Source: Rhodococcus spongiicola | GTDB taxonomy: Bacteria > Actinomycetota > Actinomycetes > Mycobacteriales > Mycobacteriaceae | DNA length: 64,000 bases | Direction of reading: 5' to 3' | Assembly (NCBI RefSeq): GCF_004011835.1 | Contig: NZ_RKLN01000007.1 | Location: 78,497-142,496, forward strand | Part shown: piece after piece, positions 36,801 to 46,275 of the stretch | Layout: every line of letters starts with the position of its first letter | Position numbering within the stretch: the first letter of the stretch is position 1 | The notes under the pieces: model-generated | Database searches by the model: none | Seen by the model: the letters and a program-made list of their open reading frames with translations, nothing else | Told to the model about the DNA's origin: nothing | Translations under genes and position numbers: made by a program

Positions 36801-39800
36801 CGGCGGCCGTCATGGTACTCGAACGCCTTCCGCTCACCGCGAACGGCAAGGTGGACCGCAAAGCGTTGCCGGAACCGGACTTCGGCACGTCGGCCGGGTC
36901 GGGCCGCGCGCCGGCCGGACCGGTCGAGGAGACCATCGCCGGCCTGTTCGCGCAGGTTCTCTGCACTGCCTCGGTCTCCGCGGAGGATTCGTTCTTCACG
37001 CTGGGCGGCGACTCGATCATGGCGATCCAGTTGGTGTCGCGGGCCAGGGAGGCCGGTCTGTCGTTCACACCTCACGACGTGTTCGAACGACTCTCGGTGG
37101 CGGGCTTGGCGGCCGTGGCTACCCCGGCCGAAGAATCCGCCGCGACCATCGAGGAACTGCCCGGTGGTGGTATAGGCAGGGTGACTGCTTCGCCGATCGT
37201 GCGGTGGCTCCTCGGCCGCAGTGGTCCGTGGTCGAGACTGTCGCAATCCGTCTGCGTGACGGCGCCGGCCGGGCTCACCCGGGCCGACCTGGACAGTGCG
37301 CTCCAAGCGGTACTCGACCACCACGACATGCTCCGGGCCCGATTCGATTCGGAAACAGCCGAATTCGATGTTCCGCCACCGGGGTCGACCGTGGCGGCCG
37401 ATCTGGTCCGAAGAATCGCTGTGACGGGGCAGACCGATCTCGCCGCGGTCCTCACTGCGGCACGAGACGAGGCCGCCGATCGTCTCGACCCCGAGTCCGG
37501 AGGCATGGTGCAGGCCGTGTGGTGCGATGGCGGCACCGACCGGCCCGGTCGTCTCCTGCTGGTGATCCACCACCTCGTTGTCGACGGGGTGTCCTGGCGG
37601 ATTCTGCTACCGGATCTGGCATCCGCGTGGCAGCAGGTGCGCGCAGGTGACGCGCCGTACCTGCCGGCGGTCGGCACGTCGATGCGGACATGGGCGGACG
37701 CACTCACCGAATGGGCTCGGGCGGATAGCCCTGAGCACACTGCCGAGATCCGATACTGGCGAGAGGTGCTCGAGCAACCGGATCCGCCGCTCGGCCCCCG
37801 TGCTCTCGATCCGGGACGTGACCTCGCCTGCACCGTCTTGTCGCTGTCGGTGGACCTTCCCCCGAGCGCCACGGTGGCGATGTCGACCACAGTGCCCGAA
37901 TCCGTTCACGGCAGCATCGACGACGCGATCCTCACCGGGCTGGCGATGAGCCTGGCGCAGTGGCGTCGTCGCCGCGGAACCCCCGCGACAAGCTTCCCGG
38001 TGATGCTCGAGGGGCACGGTCGTGAGGAGCAGGTGGTGCCCGGTGCCGACCTGTCCCACACCGTCGGCTGGTTCACCGCCACCCATCCGGTCCGGCTCGA
38101 CCTGTCGGGTGTCGACGTCGACGCCGCGTTCGATGGCCGGCCTGCGGCGGTGGAGACGCTCAAGATCGTCAAGGAGCAACTGCGGGAGGTGTCCGACCAC
38201 GGGATCGGTTACGGCGCACTGCGGTACCTGCGCGATGCCTCCGGCAGTCCCCTCGACGACCTGCCCCAGCCGCAGGTCAGCATCAACTACCTGGGCCGGA
38301 CGGCCGTGGCGCAGGGTCAGGACGGCGATTGGCTTCCGGTCGACGAACTCGGCGACCTCGGCTCGTCGGTCGACCCCGAGATGCCCGTGGAGGCGGTGCT
38401 CGACATCAACCTCATCACAGTCGATACCCCGTCGGGCCCGATGGTGCGTGCGAACTTCGCGTACCCCAGCGGAATCCTCGACGCCACAGACGTCCGCGAT
38501 CTCACGGATCTGTGGCAATCGGCGTGTCACGCGCTTGCAACCGCGGCCGGGAAGCCAGGTGCGGGCGGACTGACGCCGTCGGACATCCCGCTGGTCCGAC
38601 TCGACCAGGAGGCCATCGAACGTCTCGAGGAGACGTGCCCGGGGATCGTCGAGGTGTGGCCTCTGTCGCCGCTGCAAGCTGGACTGCTGTTCCAGAACGA
38701 GATGTCGGGCGAGGGTGCCGACCCGTACGTGGTCCAGTTGGCGATGGACCTGCGCGGGCACGTCGACGCCGACCGGATGCGGCGGACGCTTCAGGAACTG
38801 TTGGATCGCCACGAGATTCTGCGGGTCGCGTTCACCACCGGGCCGGGCGGTGATCCGCTGCAGCTGGTTCTGCGGCATGCCGAACTGCCCTGGGTGGTCG
38901 CGGATCTTCGTGATGAGGCCGAGGCCGACAGGGTGCTGGCGGAGGACCGAGCACGCCGTTTCGACATGGGAACGGCTCCGCTGTTCCGGGCGCTGTTGAT
39001 GCGCATGGGGGACGACGGGTACCGACTCGTGCTCACCTACCATCACATCCTGCTCGACGGATGGTCGATGCCGCTGCTGGTGCGTGAGCTGTTGGAGCTC
39101 TACGCAGCGGAGGATTTCCGGACTGTTCCGGTCTCGGCGTCGTTCGCGAACTATCTGGCCTGGCTGGGAACGATCGACCTCGAGACGTCGACCAAGCGCT
39201 GGGTGGACGCCTTGGCCGACATCGACGAGCCGACCCTGCTCGCACCGTCCGGACGCGGCCGACTGTTGCCCACCGTGCCGCGGGCCGATCGACTGCACTT
39301 CACCGAGACGGAGACGGCCCGACTCGACACCGTCGCCCGCGAGCGCGGCGTCACGCTCAGCACGATCGTGCGGGCCGCATGGGCAATCGTGTTGGGGGCA
39401 TGGACGAGACGGGACGACGTCGTCTTCGGCGCGATCGTCTCGGGTCGGCCTCCCCAGATCAATGGCATCGAGGACATGGTCGGGTTGTTCATCAACACGA
39501 TCCCGATCCGGGTGACCCTCCGCCCGGCCGACACATTGGGGGAGTTGCTCGATCGCGTACACGCTGACCAGGCAGCGCTGCTCGATCACGAACACCTAGG
39601 TCTCGCCGACATCGAGAGCGCGATCGGGTCTTCGGGACTGTTCGACACCATCACAGTATTCGAGTCGTACCCGATCGACCGCGGCGGCCTGACCCCCGAC
39701 ACCGACATTGCCGGCCTACGGGTTTCGGACATCGCGGTCAATGACGCCACGCATTACCCGTTCGCGCTCGCCGCGATGGTCGACGGCGGGTTGCAGATCC

Positions 39801-42800
39801 GCATCGACTACGCGCCCGCACTCTTCGATGCGCAAGAGGTCGACGCCGTCGCAACCCGTCTCGAGCGCGTGCTGCACGCGATCGCTGCCGATACGGATCA
39901 GACGTTGGCGGAACTGGTGCTGTTGCCGGATGCGGACTACCGTCGCCTGGCCCCGGTCCGCGGCCGGCCTGGACGACGGCACCGGACGCTGCCCGGGATC
40001 CTGGAGGACGCGGCTCGGATCGATCCGGATGCGGTGGCGCTGTCGTGCCAGTCAGGTTCGATCCGAACGCTCACGTACCGCGAACTCGACGAGCGTTCCA
40101 CAAGGATGGCGCGACAACTGATCGAGGAGGGCGTCGGTCCCGAAGATGTCGTGGCTCTGGGCCTGACTCGCTCGATCGAGTTCGTCGAGGCGGTCTGGGC
40201 GGTCGCGAAGACGGGGGCCGCGTTCGTGCCGGTGGACCCGACGTACCCGCTCGAGCGAATCGATCACATGCTGGGGGATTCCGAAGCACGAGTGGGCCTG
40301 ACCGTCGAGCGGTGGCGAGAACAACTGTCCGGCAGTGCCGCCGGAGTGTCCTGGCGCGCTCTCGACTCCGACACCTATCGGACCGAGTGTTCGAGGTACC
40401 CGGCGCGGCCGATCACCGACGCGGATCGTCGCGCGCCCCTGCGGATCGACAACCCTGCCTACCTGATCTACACCTCGGGTTCGACGGGCATTCCCAAGGG
40501 CGTCGTCGTCACACATCGGGGGCTTGGGAATCTTGTCGCGTCGGAACGTGAACTTCTCGCCGTGACCTCGGATGCCGTCGTCTCGCAGTTCGCCTCACCG
40601 AGCTTCGACGCCTCAATGTTCGAGATGGTCATGGCATTCGGATCGGGTGCACGTCTGGTGATCGCGCCCCCGGACGTCTACGGAGGCGAGGATCTGGCGC
40701 GTGGGCTCGCCGACCAAGGGATAACCCACGCGTTCTTCACCCCCAGCCTCCTCGGGTCCCTGCGCCCCGAGGGCCTGGACGGATTGCGGTCGGTCGTGGT
40801 CGCGGGTGAGGCTTGTCCTCCGGAACTGGTGGGACGATGGGCCCGTGGGCGCAGACTGGTCAACGGGTACGGGCCCACCGAGAGCACGGTGATGTCCAGC
40901 ATCAGCCCCCCTCTCGCGCCCGACGACCCCGTCACGATCGGCGGGCCGGCGCCCGGATTCGTCCAAGTGGTGCTCGATGCCCGCCTGCAGCCCGTGCCGA
41001 TCGGGATGCCGGGGGAGTTGTACCTCGGCGGACCGGCTCTCGCCCGCAGCTACCGCCGGCGCCCCGGGCTCACCGCCGCACGCTTCGTCGCGAACCCGTT
41101 CGTCGCCGCGACCGAGCACCCGACCGAAGCAGATGAGGGAACGATTCCCGGCGACCGGCTGTACCGAACCGGTGACATCGTCCGGTGGCGCGACGACCTG
41201 ACGATCGAATACATGGGTCGTAACGACTTCCAGGTCAAGGTGCGCGGCTTCCGGATCGAATTGGGCGAGATAGATGCGGCCCTGATGGACCACCCGAGTG
41301 TCGAGTTCGCCGCCACCCTCGGCCGAACGGCGCCGTCGGGAGAGACCGTGCTCGTCTCCTACGTTCGCGGTGACGATCCGGCAATCGATCCTGGCGAATT
41401 GATCCGTCATCTCACGGATCGGCTGCCCTCGCACATGGTCCCGGCATTGATCGTGCCGATCCGTGAGGTGCCGATGATGCCATCGGGCAAGCTCGACCGG
41501 AAGGCTCTGCCGGCACCCGATTTTCCGAGCCTCGTCGACGTCAACGGCGTTGCGGTGCTCACGCCGGTCGAGGAGATCGTTGCAGAACATCTGCGCGCCG
41601 TACTCGGTATCGATCGGATCGGACCGGACGACAGCTTCTTCGATCTGGGCGGGAACTCGCTCATGGCCACCCGGGTCACACGACGACTCGACGCGGCGCT
41701 CGATGCCGACCTGGACGTCCGTGCGATCTTCGAAGCGCCCACCGTCCGAACCCTCGCCGCGCGGATACGTCTCGGTAGCGGGGACGTGCACCGTCCGGTG
41801 CTGCGGCCCTACGACTGGCCCGAGGTGCTGCCGGTGTCGTCGGCGCAGCTGCGGATGTGGTCGATCAACCAGCTCGACACCGCGTCGCCGGCCTACAACA
41901 TCGTCATGGCCGTGCGGCTGCGCGGCGATCTCGACGAGCAGGCACTGATCGCCTCGGTCGGCGACGTCGTTGTCCGCCATTCGACCCTGCGCACGATGTA
42001 CCCGGTGGTCGACGGCAGCCCCACCCAGCTGATAGTCGACCCCGAAGACATCCCACGGACCGAGCTGGTGACGGTGCCCGGCGCCGACGTTCCCGGGCAT
42101 CTCGAGCAGTTCGCGTCGACGGGATTCGACGTGAGCCGAGAGGTTCCGCTGCGGGCACAACTGCTGCGGGTCTCCGGAACGGACCACGTCCTGGTGGTCG
42201 TCGCTCACCACATCACCGCCGACGGATTCTCGATGGCGACGCTCGCTCGGGATGTGGTGCGCGCCTACGAAAGCCGTCGACAGGGGCGGGCACCACAGTG
42301 GGCGCCACCGGCGGTCCAGTACGTCGACTTCACTCTTTGGCAGCACGACCTTCTCGGCGACCCCGACGATCCCGACTCGATGTACCGCCAACAGCTCGAG
42401 TTCTGGCGTGCGAACCTCGCCGGCATACCCGAGATCGTCCCGCTGCCCACCGACCGTCCGCGTCCGGCCCGGCAGTCCTTTCAGGGGGGCATCGTCGGGT
42501 TCGACGTCGATGCCCGTACCCACACACAACTGGCAGAGCTTGCCCGGCACGCAAACGCAACCATGTTCATGATTGCGCACACGGCGCTGGCGGTACTCGT
42601 CGCGCGGTTGTCGAGCAGCGACGACATCGTGATCGGGACTCCGGTGTCGGGGCGTGGCGAGGCCGGTCTCGACGACGTGGTCGGCATGTTCGTCGGTACC
42701 CTCGTGCTCCGGACGCCGATCGACCCCGGCTCGGGATTCGAAGCCCTGCTCAGCACCGTCCGCGAGGTCGACCTGGCGGCGTTCTCCCGCACGGATATCC

Positions 42801-45800
42801 CCTTCGAGCGCCTGGTCGACGAACTGGCACCAGCCCGCTCGACGTCGCACGCCCCGCTGTTCCAGGTGCTCGTCGAGTACCGCACCGACATGTCCGGCTA
42901 CCTGCGTCTTCCCGGGTTGGAGGTCGAAACGATCGACCACGACATCGGCGTCTCCAAGTTCGATCTGCAGCTGAGCGTGTCGGAGTCCTTCACACCGGAC
43001 GGTGGACCCGCTGGGATGCGCCTCGAACTCACATATGCGACCGATCTGTGGGACCGGGCGACAGTCGAAGGATTCGCCGACCGGCTACGCCGGATCCTCG
43101 ACGCAGGCGCAAACGACCCACGAGGTCCGGTCGGGGACATCGGGCTGCTCACCGCCGCCGAACTGGCAGCGATCACCGAGAGTGCGGTCGGAGAGGACGC
43201 ATCGGGCGCGACTCTCGCGACCATGTTCCGCCGCGCCGTCGCCGAGTGCCCGGATTCGGTGGCAGTGGTGGACGGGCAGACCCGGGTGACGTACGCACAG
43301 CTCGACAGCGATGCCAGACGGCTCGCGTCGCTGTTGGCCGCCCGGGGCGTTGCCGCCGAATCCATTGTGGCGCTGGCCTTACCGCGATCCGTCGACATGA
43401 TAGTTGCGATAGTCGCAACCACCCTCGCCGGCGCGGCCTATCTGCCGATCGATCTCGGCTCGCCACCTGAGCGCATCGCGTTCGTGCTCGACGAGGCCGC
43501 ACCCGCCTGTGTACTGACGACCACCGCCACGCGGGGGTTGTTCCGCACGATCGAGTCGCCGATCCTCGCGCTCGACGACCCGGGGTTCCGTGTCGAACTC
43601 GCCATGCAGTCGGAGGCGTCGACATCGGCCGACTTCCTCGTGGCGCCGCGGCCGGACAGCGCCGCATACGTCATCTACACGTCCGGCTCCACCGGCAGGC
43701 CCAAGGGGGTCCTGGTGTCGCACCGCAGCGCCGTGGCGCTGCTCGCGAACGCGCACGCCGAGTTCGATCTCCGGCCCTCCGACACCTGGACACTCTTCCA
43801 CTCGTTCGCGTTCGACGTGTCGGTGTGGGAGGTGTGGGGTCCGTTGTCCACCGGTGCGTCCACGGTGATCGTGGATCCGATGGTCGCCCGGTCGCCCGAC
43901 CATTTCGTCGACCTGCTGCGCCGCGAGTCGGTCACCGTGCTCAACCAGACGCCCGCGTCGTTCTACCAGTTGGTCGACCACGCGACCAGCGAGGACCTTC
44001 CACTGAGGTACGTCTTCGTCGGCGGCGAGGAACTCGCGCTCGAACGAGTCCAGGACTGGTACTCACGCAGACCACCGGACGCCGACCAGGTGGTCGAGAT
44101 GTACGGGGTCACCGAGGCCACCGTGATCGACACCGACTTCGTCCTCGAACGAGCGACGCTCTCGCGGACGTCGGCGTCGGTGATCGGCGCACCGCTCCCC
44201 GGGGTCCGGGTCGACGTCCTGGATCCGCGCCTGCACCCCGTGCCCGCCGGGGTGGTCGGCGAGATCTACGTGTCCGGTGACGAGGTCGCGCGTGGGTACG
44301 TCGGCCGTCCGGGTCTGACGGCGTCGCGTTTCGTCGCGGCACCCGGAGGTGACGGGCGACGCATGTACCGCACCGGCGACCTCGGACGTCACGCGACCGA
44401 CGGTCGACTCGAGTTCCTGGGACGCAGCGATTTCCAGGTTCAGGTGCATGGCTTCCGCATCGAGCTCGGGGAGATCGAATCCGCTCTCATGCGGTGCGAT
44501 GGGGTTGCGCGGGCGGTGGTCACGTCGCGCCGCTACGATCCCAGCGCCGACGACCGATTGATCGGGTACGTCGTTCCGGAAGCCGGATGCGCACTCGACC
44601 CCCTCCGGACCCGTGACGAGGTCGACCTGTTGCTGCCGTCGTACATGGTGCCCGCGGCCGTCGTGGTGCTCGACCAACTGCCGGTCACCTCGAACGGCAA
44701 GATCGATCGAAAGGCGCTTCCCGAGCCCGACTTCGCGGCGTTCGCGGGACGGGGGCGGAGCCTATCCGGACCACTCGAGGAGCATCTCGCCGAGTTGTTC
44801 GCCGCAGTCCTCGACGTGCCGGCGGTCGCGGCCGACGATTCGTTCTTCACTCTGGGCGGAGACTCGATCACCGTCATTCAGTTCGTCTCCCGCGCCCGCG
44901 AGGCCGGAATCGCGCTCGACCCGCAGGACGTCTTCGACCATCCGACTGTCGAGCGACTCGCCATGGTCGCGCTTCCCGGTGGCGGAGCCGGGCAGCCGGA
45001 CAGCGAGTTGGTGTGCATGCGTTCCGGAAACAGCGTGCCGCCCCTGATCTGCGTGCACCCGGCGATCGGACTGACCGGATGCTACGCGGGGCTGATCCCG
45101 TACGTTTCCGACGGCAGAGCGGTGTACGGGATCCAGTCGCCGGGCATGACCGATGGAGCCGATACTGCCCCCACGCTGACTGACCTGGCTCAGCGGTATG
45201 TCGACCTGATCAGACGGGTACAGCCCCACGGGCCGTACCACCTGCTCGGGTATTCGGTCGGCGGAGCGATCGCCCATGCGATGGCCGTGCGTCTGCGAAA
45301 CCTCGGTGAGGAGGTCGGTGCACTGATAATGCTCGACACCCAGACGGCCGAGTCCACTCCGAATGCGGGCGCCCCCTTCACGCCGAGCCTCGGGATGCTC
45401 TTCGCCGAGTTCGCCGGCGTCGACCAATTCGAGGGCGGTGGTGACCTGACCCCGGAGCGTGCGGCGCAGTTGCTGCACGACGATGGTGGCCCCTATGCAA
45501 CTCTGACGGCCGCCGAAGTGCGGCGCCTGTACGACGACTACGTGCACACGGTCCACCTCAGCCAGGAGTATCGGCCGGAGGCGTTCGACGGCGACCTCGT
45601 GTACTTCGCGGCCGTGGACGAGACGGGGGCGCCGAAGACAGGGGCGCCGAACATGGGGGCGGGGAACCGAACACCTTGGGAACCATACGTTTCCGGAGCG
45701 GTCCGGGTCCATCCGGTGAACAAGACACACAACCGGCTGACGACGCCGGACGCGCTCGAGGTGATCGGCCCGATCGTCGGCCGATACCTGAATGGCCGTG

Positions 45801-45808
45801 TCCGATGA
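33815..45808 (+). CDS. Trimodular non-ribosomal peptide synthetase (C-A-PCP-E-C-A-PCP-C-A-PCP-TE)
   Basis: A 3997-residue NRPS. C1 (HHVALDG at 185-191) resembles the EntF-type condensation domain. A1 spans about 512-1023 (TSGSTG at 670) and PCP1 has its pantetheine Ser at 1067 in LGGDS. An epimerisation domain follows (HHLVVDG at 1252). Module 2 has C2 (HHILLDG, 1743), A2 (TSGSTG, 2220) and PCP2 (Ser 2615, LGGNS). Module 3 has C3 (HHITADG, 2798), A3 (TSGSTG, 3289) and PCP3 (Ser 3684). The TE has Ser3814 in GYSVGG and His3972. The expected product is an N-acylated tripeptide with a D-residue first. No MbtH, PPTase or export gene adjoins. GTG 33815 is used; ATG 33872 is possible. Confidence 0.95.
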   Translation: MSDRAAAHTAIPLVELPLLMELPFRVDAAPGITDAGDSLPELNDPTAGYSRPIPLTPAQMGQWFAQQLDPDVPMLVAQYVDIRETGARLDVRQLSRATSQAAREFGAGLVRLVLVDSQPHQIIDPRIVTDTRVVDLRDEPDPESAAREWMRCDVAAPLDLVRDRLGVSVLLRIADDRCFWYSRVHHVALDGVGAASMLYRAADLYNAAVEGREPAPNPASDLDSVYAAEAAYTGSKRWHTDRDYWLERMSGMPERCSLAERSAPAHALGREVGEYLAPETAAALEDAQERHGASVAALVASAIAAYTARHTGAEDIVLSLPVSSRTTAVLRRSGGTLANVVPLRVSIGGGTTVSELVADVMGALSGALRHQRYRHEELRRDRGDRGAGRGFAGPLLNLMMFPTELRLGKTQTSLEVVSSGPIEDLLFNVYRYGPSGPIRLDFKANPQLYDDETLHMHYERFSRLLHGLLTADPDAPVGDLPIVDDVALAAQLADWYVPATPAYEAQRTPAQRTLSALVARWARRTPDRVAVVSDGYRLTYDELTTRANRLARHLITLGVGPETSVGVVLDRSADLIVALVAIVTAGGGYVPVATATPASRRDYVLADAKVSCVVTAANSAVELDGCAWPLVVLDDPGTGNMLESLSTTAVTDAERVRPLGGEHLAYTIYTSGSTGRPKGVQVNHQSATALLESAKTAFGTADGAVWTVFHSYAFDFSVWEIWGALTSGGTLVVVDQDTVRTPDAFVELLRGEHVNVLGQTPAAFFQFADAERAAGRPLTELQRLLVGGDDYDQHRMVPWLERHEGDGSALVSVYGITETTVFLTGIPIDVERAATPGNLVGRGLPGVRLYLLDRRLRPVPVGVVGEIYAGGPQVARGYGGRSGLTAERFIADPFAADGTRMYRSGDLARWDTDGRLAFLGRSDFQVQVRGFRVEPGEIESALVACDGVAQAVVVARRAEGEPARLVAYVVPETGVILDPRAVRTEVGGILAPYMVPAAVMVLERLPLTANGKVDRKALPEPDFGTSAGSGRAPAGPVEETIAGLFAQVLCTASVSAEDSFFTLGGDSIMAIQLVSRAREAGLSFTPHDVFERLSVAGLAAVATPAEESAATIEELPGGGIGRVTASPIVRWLLGRSGPWSRLSQSVCVTAPAGLTRADLDSALQAVLDHHDMLRARFDSETAEFDVPPPGSTVAADLVRRIAVTGQTDLAAVLTAARDEAADRLDPESGGMVQAVWCDGGTDRPGRLLLVIHHLVVDGVSWRILLPDLASAWQQVRAGDAPYLPAVGTSMRTWADALTEWARADSPEHTAEIRYWREVLEQPDPPLGPRALDPGRDLACTVLSLSVDLPPSATVAMSTTVPESVHGSIDDAILTGLAMSLAQWRRRRGTPATSFPVMLEGHGREEQVVPGADLSHTVGWFTATHPVRLDLSGVDVDAAFDGRPAAVETLKIVKEQLREVSDHGIGYGALRYLRDASGSPLDDLPQPQVSINYLGRTAVAQGQDGDWLPVDELGDLGSSVDPEMPVEAVLDINLITVDTPSGPMVRANFAYPSGILDATDVRDLTDLWQSACHALATAAGKPGAGGLTPSDIPLVRLDQEAIERLEETCPGIVEVWPLSPLQAGLLFQNEMSGEGADPYVVQLAMDLRGHVDADRMRRTLQELLDRHEILRVAFTTGPGGDPLQLVLRHAELPWVVADLRDEAEADRVLAEDRARRFDMGTAPLFRALLMRMGDDGYRLVLTYHHILLDGWSMPLLVRELLELYAAEDFRTVPVSASFANYLAWLGTIDLETSTKRWVDALADIDEPTLLAPSGRGRLLPTVPRADRLHFTETETARLDTVARERGVTLSTIVRAAWAIVLGAWTRRDDVVFGAIVSGRPPQINGIEDMVGLFINTIPIRVTLRPADTLGELLDRVHADQAALLDHEHLGLADIESAIGSSGLFDTITVFESYPIDRGGLTPDTDIAGLRVSDIAVNDATHYPFALAAMVDGGLQIRIDYAPALFDAQEVDAVATRLERVLHAIAADTDQTLAELVLLPDADYRRLAPVRGRPGRRHRTLPGILEDAARIDPDAVALSCQSGSIRTLTYRELDERSTRMARQLIEEGVGPEDVVALGLTRSIEFVEAVWAVAKTGAAFVPVDPTYPLERIDHMLGDSEARVGLTVERWREQLSGSAAGVSWRALDSDTYRTECSRYPARPITDADRRAPLRIDNPAYLIYTSGSTGIPKGVVVTHRGLGNLVASERELLAVTSDAVVSQFASPSFDASMFEMVMAFGSGARLVIAPPDVYGGEDLARGLADQGITHAFFTPSLLGSLRPEGLDGLRSVVVAGEACPPELVGRWARGRRLVNGYGPTESTVMSSISPPLAPDDPVTIGGPAPGFVQVVLDARLQPVPIGMPGELYLGGPALARSYRRRPGLTAARFVANPFVAATEHPTEADEGTIPGDRLYRTGDIVRWRDDLTIEYMGRNDFQVKVRGFRIELGEIDAALMDHPSVEFAATLGRTAPSGETVLVSYVRGDDPAIDPGELIRHLTDRLPSHMVPALIVPIREVPMMPSGKLDRKALPAPDFPSLVDVNGVAVLTPVEEIVAEHLRAVLGIDRIGPDDSFFDLGGNSLMATRVTRRLDAALDADLDVRAIFEAPTVRTLAARIRLGSGDVHRPVLRPYDWPEVLPVSSAQLRMWSINQLDTASPAYNIVMAVRLRGDLDEQALIASVGDVVVRHSTLRTMYPVVDGSPTQLIVDPEDIPRTELVTVPGADVPGHLEQFASTGFDVSREVPLRAQLLRVSGTDHVLVVVAHHITADGFSMATLARDVVRAYESRRQGRAPQWAPPAVQYVDFTLWQHDLLGDPDDPDSMYRQQLEFWRANLAGIPEIVPLPTDRPRPARQSFQGGIVGFDVDARTHTQLAELARHANATMFMIAHTALAVLVARLSSSDDIVIGTPVSGRGEAGLDDVVGMFVGTLVLRTPIDPGSGFEALLSTVREVDLAAFSRTDIPFERLVDELAPARSTSHAPLFQVLVEYRTDMSGYLRLPGLEVETIDHDIGVSKFDLQLSVSESFTPDGGPAGMRLELTYATDLWDRATVEGFADRLRRILDAGANDPRGPVGDIGLLTAAELAAITESAVGEDASGATLATMFRRAVAECPDSVAVVDGQTRVTYAQLDSDARRLASLLAARGVAAESIVALALPRSVDMIVAIVATTLAGAAYLPIDLGSPPERIAFVLDEAAPACVLTTTATRGLFRTIESPILALDDPGFRVELAMQSEASTSADFLVAPRPDSAAYVIYTSGSTGRPKGVLVSHRSAVALLANAHAEFDLRPSDTWTLFHSFAFDVSVWEVWGPLSTGASTVIVDPMVARSPDHFVDLLRRESVTVLNQTPASFYQLVDHATSEDLPLRYVFVGGEELALERVQDWYSRRPPDADQVVEMYGVTEATVIDTDFVLERATLSRTSASVIGAPLPGVRVDVLDPRLHPVPAGVVGEIYVSGDEVARGYVGRPGLTASRFVAAPGGDGRRMYRTGDLGRHATDGRLEFLGRSDFQVQVHGFRIELGEIESALMRCDGVARAVVTSRRYDPSADDRLIGYVVPEAGCALDPLRTRDEVDLLLPSYMVPAAVVVLDQLPVTSNGKIDRKALPEPDFAAFAGRGRSLSGPLEEHLAELFAAVLDVPAVAADDSFFTLGGDSITVIQFVSRAREAGIALDPQDVFDHPTVERLAMVALPGGGAGQPDSELVCMRSGNSVPPLICVHPAIGLTGCYAGLIPYVSDGRAVYGIQSPGMTDGADTAPTLTDLAQRYVDLIRRVQPHGPYHLLGYSVGGAIAHAMAVRLRNLGEEVGALIMLDTQTAESTPNAGAPFTPSLGMLFAEFAGVDQFEGGGDLTPERAAQLLHDDGGPYATLTAAEVRRLYDDYVHTVHLSQEYRPEAFDGDLVYFAAVDETGAPKTGAPNMGAGNRTPWEPYVSGAVRVHPVNKTHNRLTTPDALEVIGPIVGRYLNGRVR
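45623..45667 (+). repeat. Triple 15-bp repeat in the NRPS thioesterase domain
   Basis: Three in-frame 15-bp units (ACGGGGGCGCCGAAG, ACAGGGGCGCCGAAC, ATGGGGGCGGGGAAC) encode TGAPK, TGAPN and MGAGN. They sit in a loop of the TE domain between the lid region and the catalytic His. Such an array looks like a recent slippage expansion. Confidence 0.75.
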
Positions 45809-45823
45809 GCCGAAGGGGAATCC

Positions 45824-46192
45824 ATGTCCATTTCGTTGAACCACACCATCGTGCTCGCGCGGGACAAACAGGTGTCCGCGTCTTTCCTCACGACACTGTT
45901 CGGCCTGCCCGACGCCGTTCCCGTCGGTCCGTTCTTGGCCGTCCACCTCGACAACGACGTGACGCTGGACTTCGCCGATCCGCCGGTCGAGGTGCTGCCG
46001 CAGCACTACGCCTTCCAGGTGACCGAGGAGGATTTCGACGTCATCTACGGGCGCATACTCGAGCGAGGGTTGGAGCACTGGGCGGATCCCCACAACACCC
46101 AACCGGGCGAGATCAACAGGAATAACGGCGGTCGCGGTGTCTATTTTCGTGATCCGGCCGGTCACAACCTCGAGATCCTCACCCGCCCCTAG
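45824..46192 (+). CDS. VOC superfamily (glyoxalase/dioxygenase-like) protein
   Basis: A 122-residue single-domain VOC protein with two beta-alpha-beta-beta-beta repeats. Metal-type ligand positions are visible as the early His (SLNHTIVLARD), the mid-protein His (QHYAFQV) and the final Glu (GHNLEILTRP). The family includes glyoxalase I, fosfomycin-resistance and dioxygenase-like proteins; the reaction is unknown. It starts 15 bp after the NRPS stop behind AAGGGGAA, so it is probably co-transcribed and might modify or confer tolerance to the peptide. Confidence 0.8.
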   Translation: MSISLNHTIVLARDKQVSASFLTTLFGLPDAVPVGPFLAVHLDNDVTLDFADPPVEVLPQHYAFQVTEEDFDVIYGRILERGLEHWADPHNTQPGEINRNNGGRGVYFRDPAGHNLEILTRP

Positions 46193-46275
46193 GAGTTCGG
46201 GGCTTCGCGGAGTGGATGTGGCGCAGGTATGTACGCATCCGGCTTCTTCGCTTCACGGCAAGTGGTGACCGGAGC

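Noticed and set aside
34715..37573. Very long minus-strand reading frames inside the NRPS gene (for example 952 codons)
   Set aside because: They are antisense shadows of the NRPS domains, whose plus-strand motifs are complete and in order.
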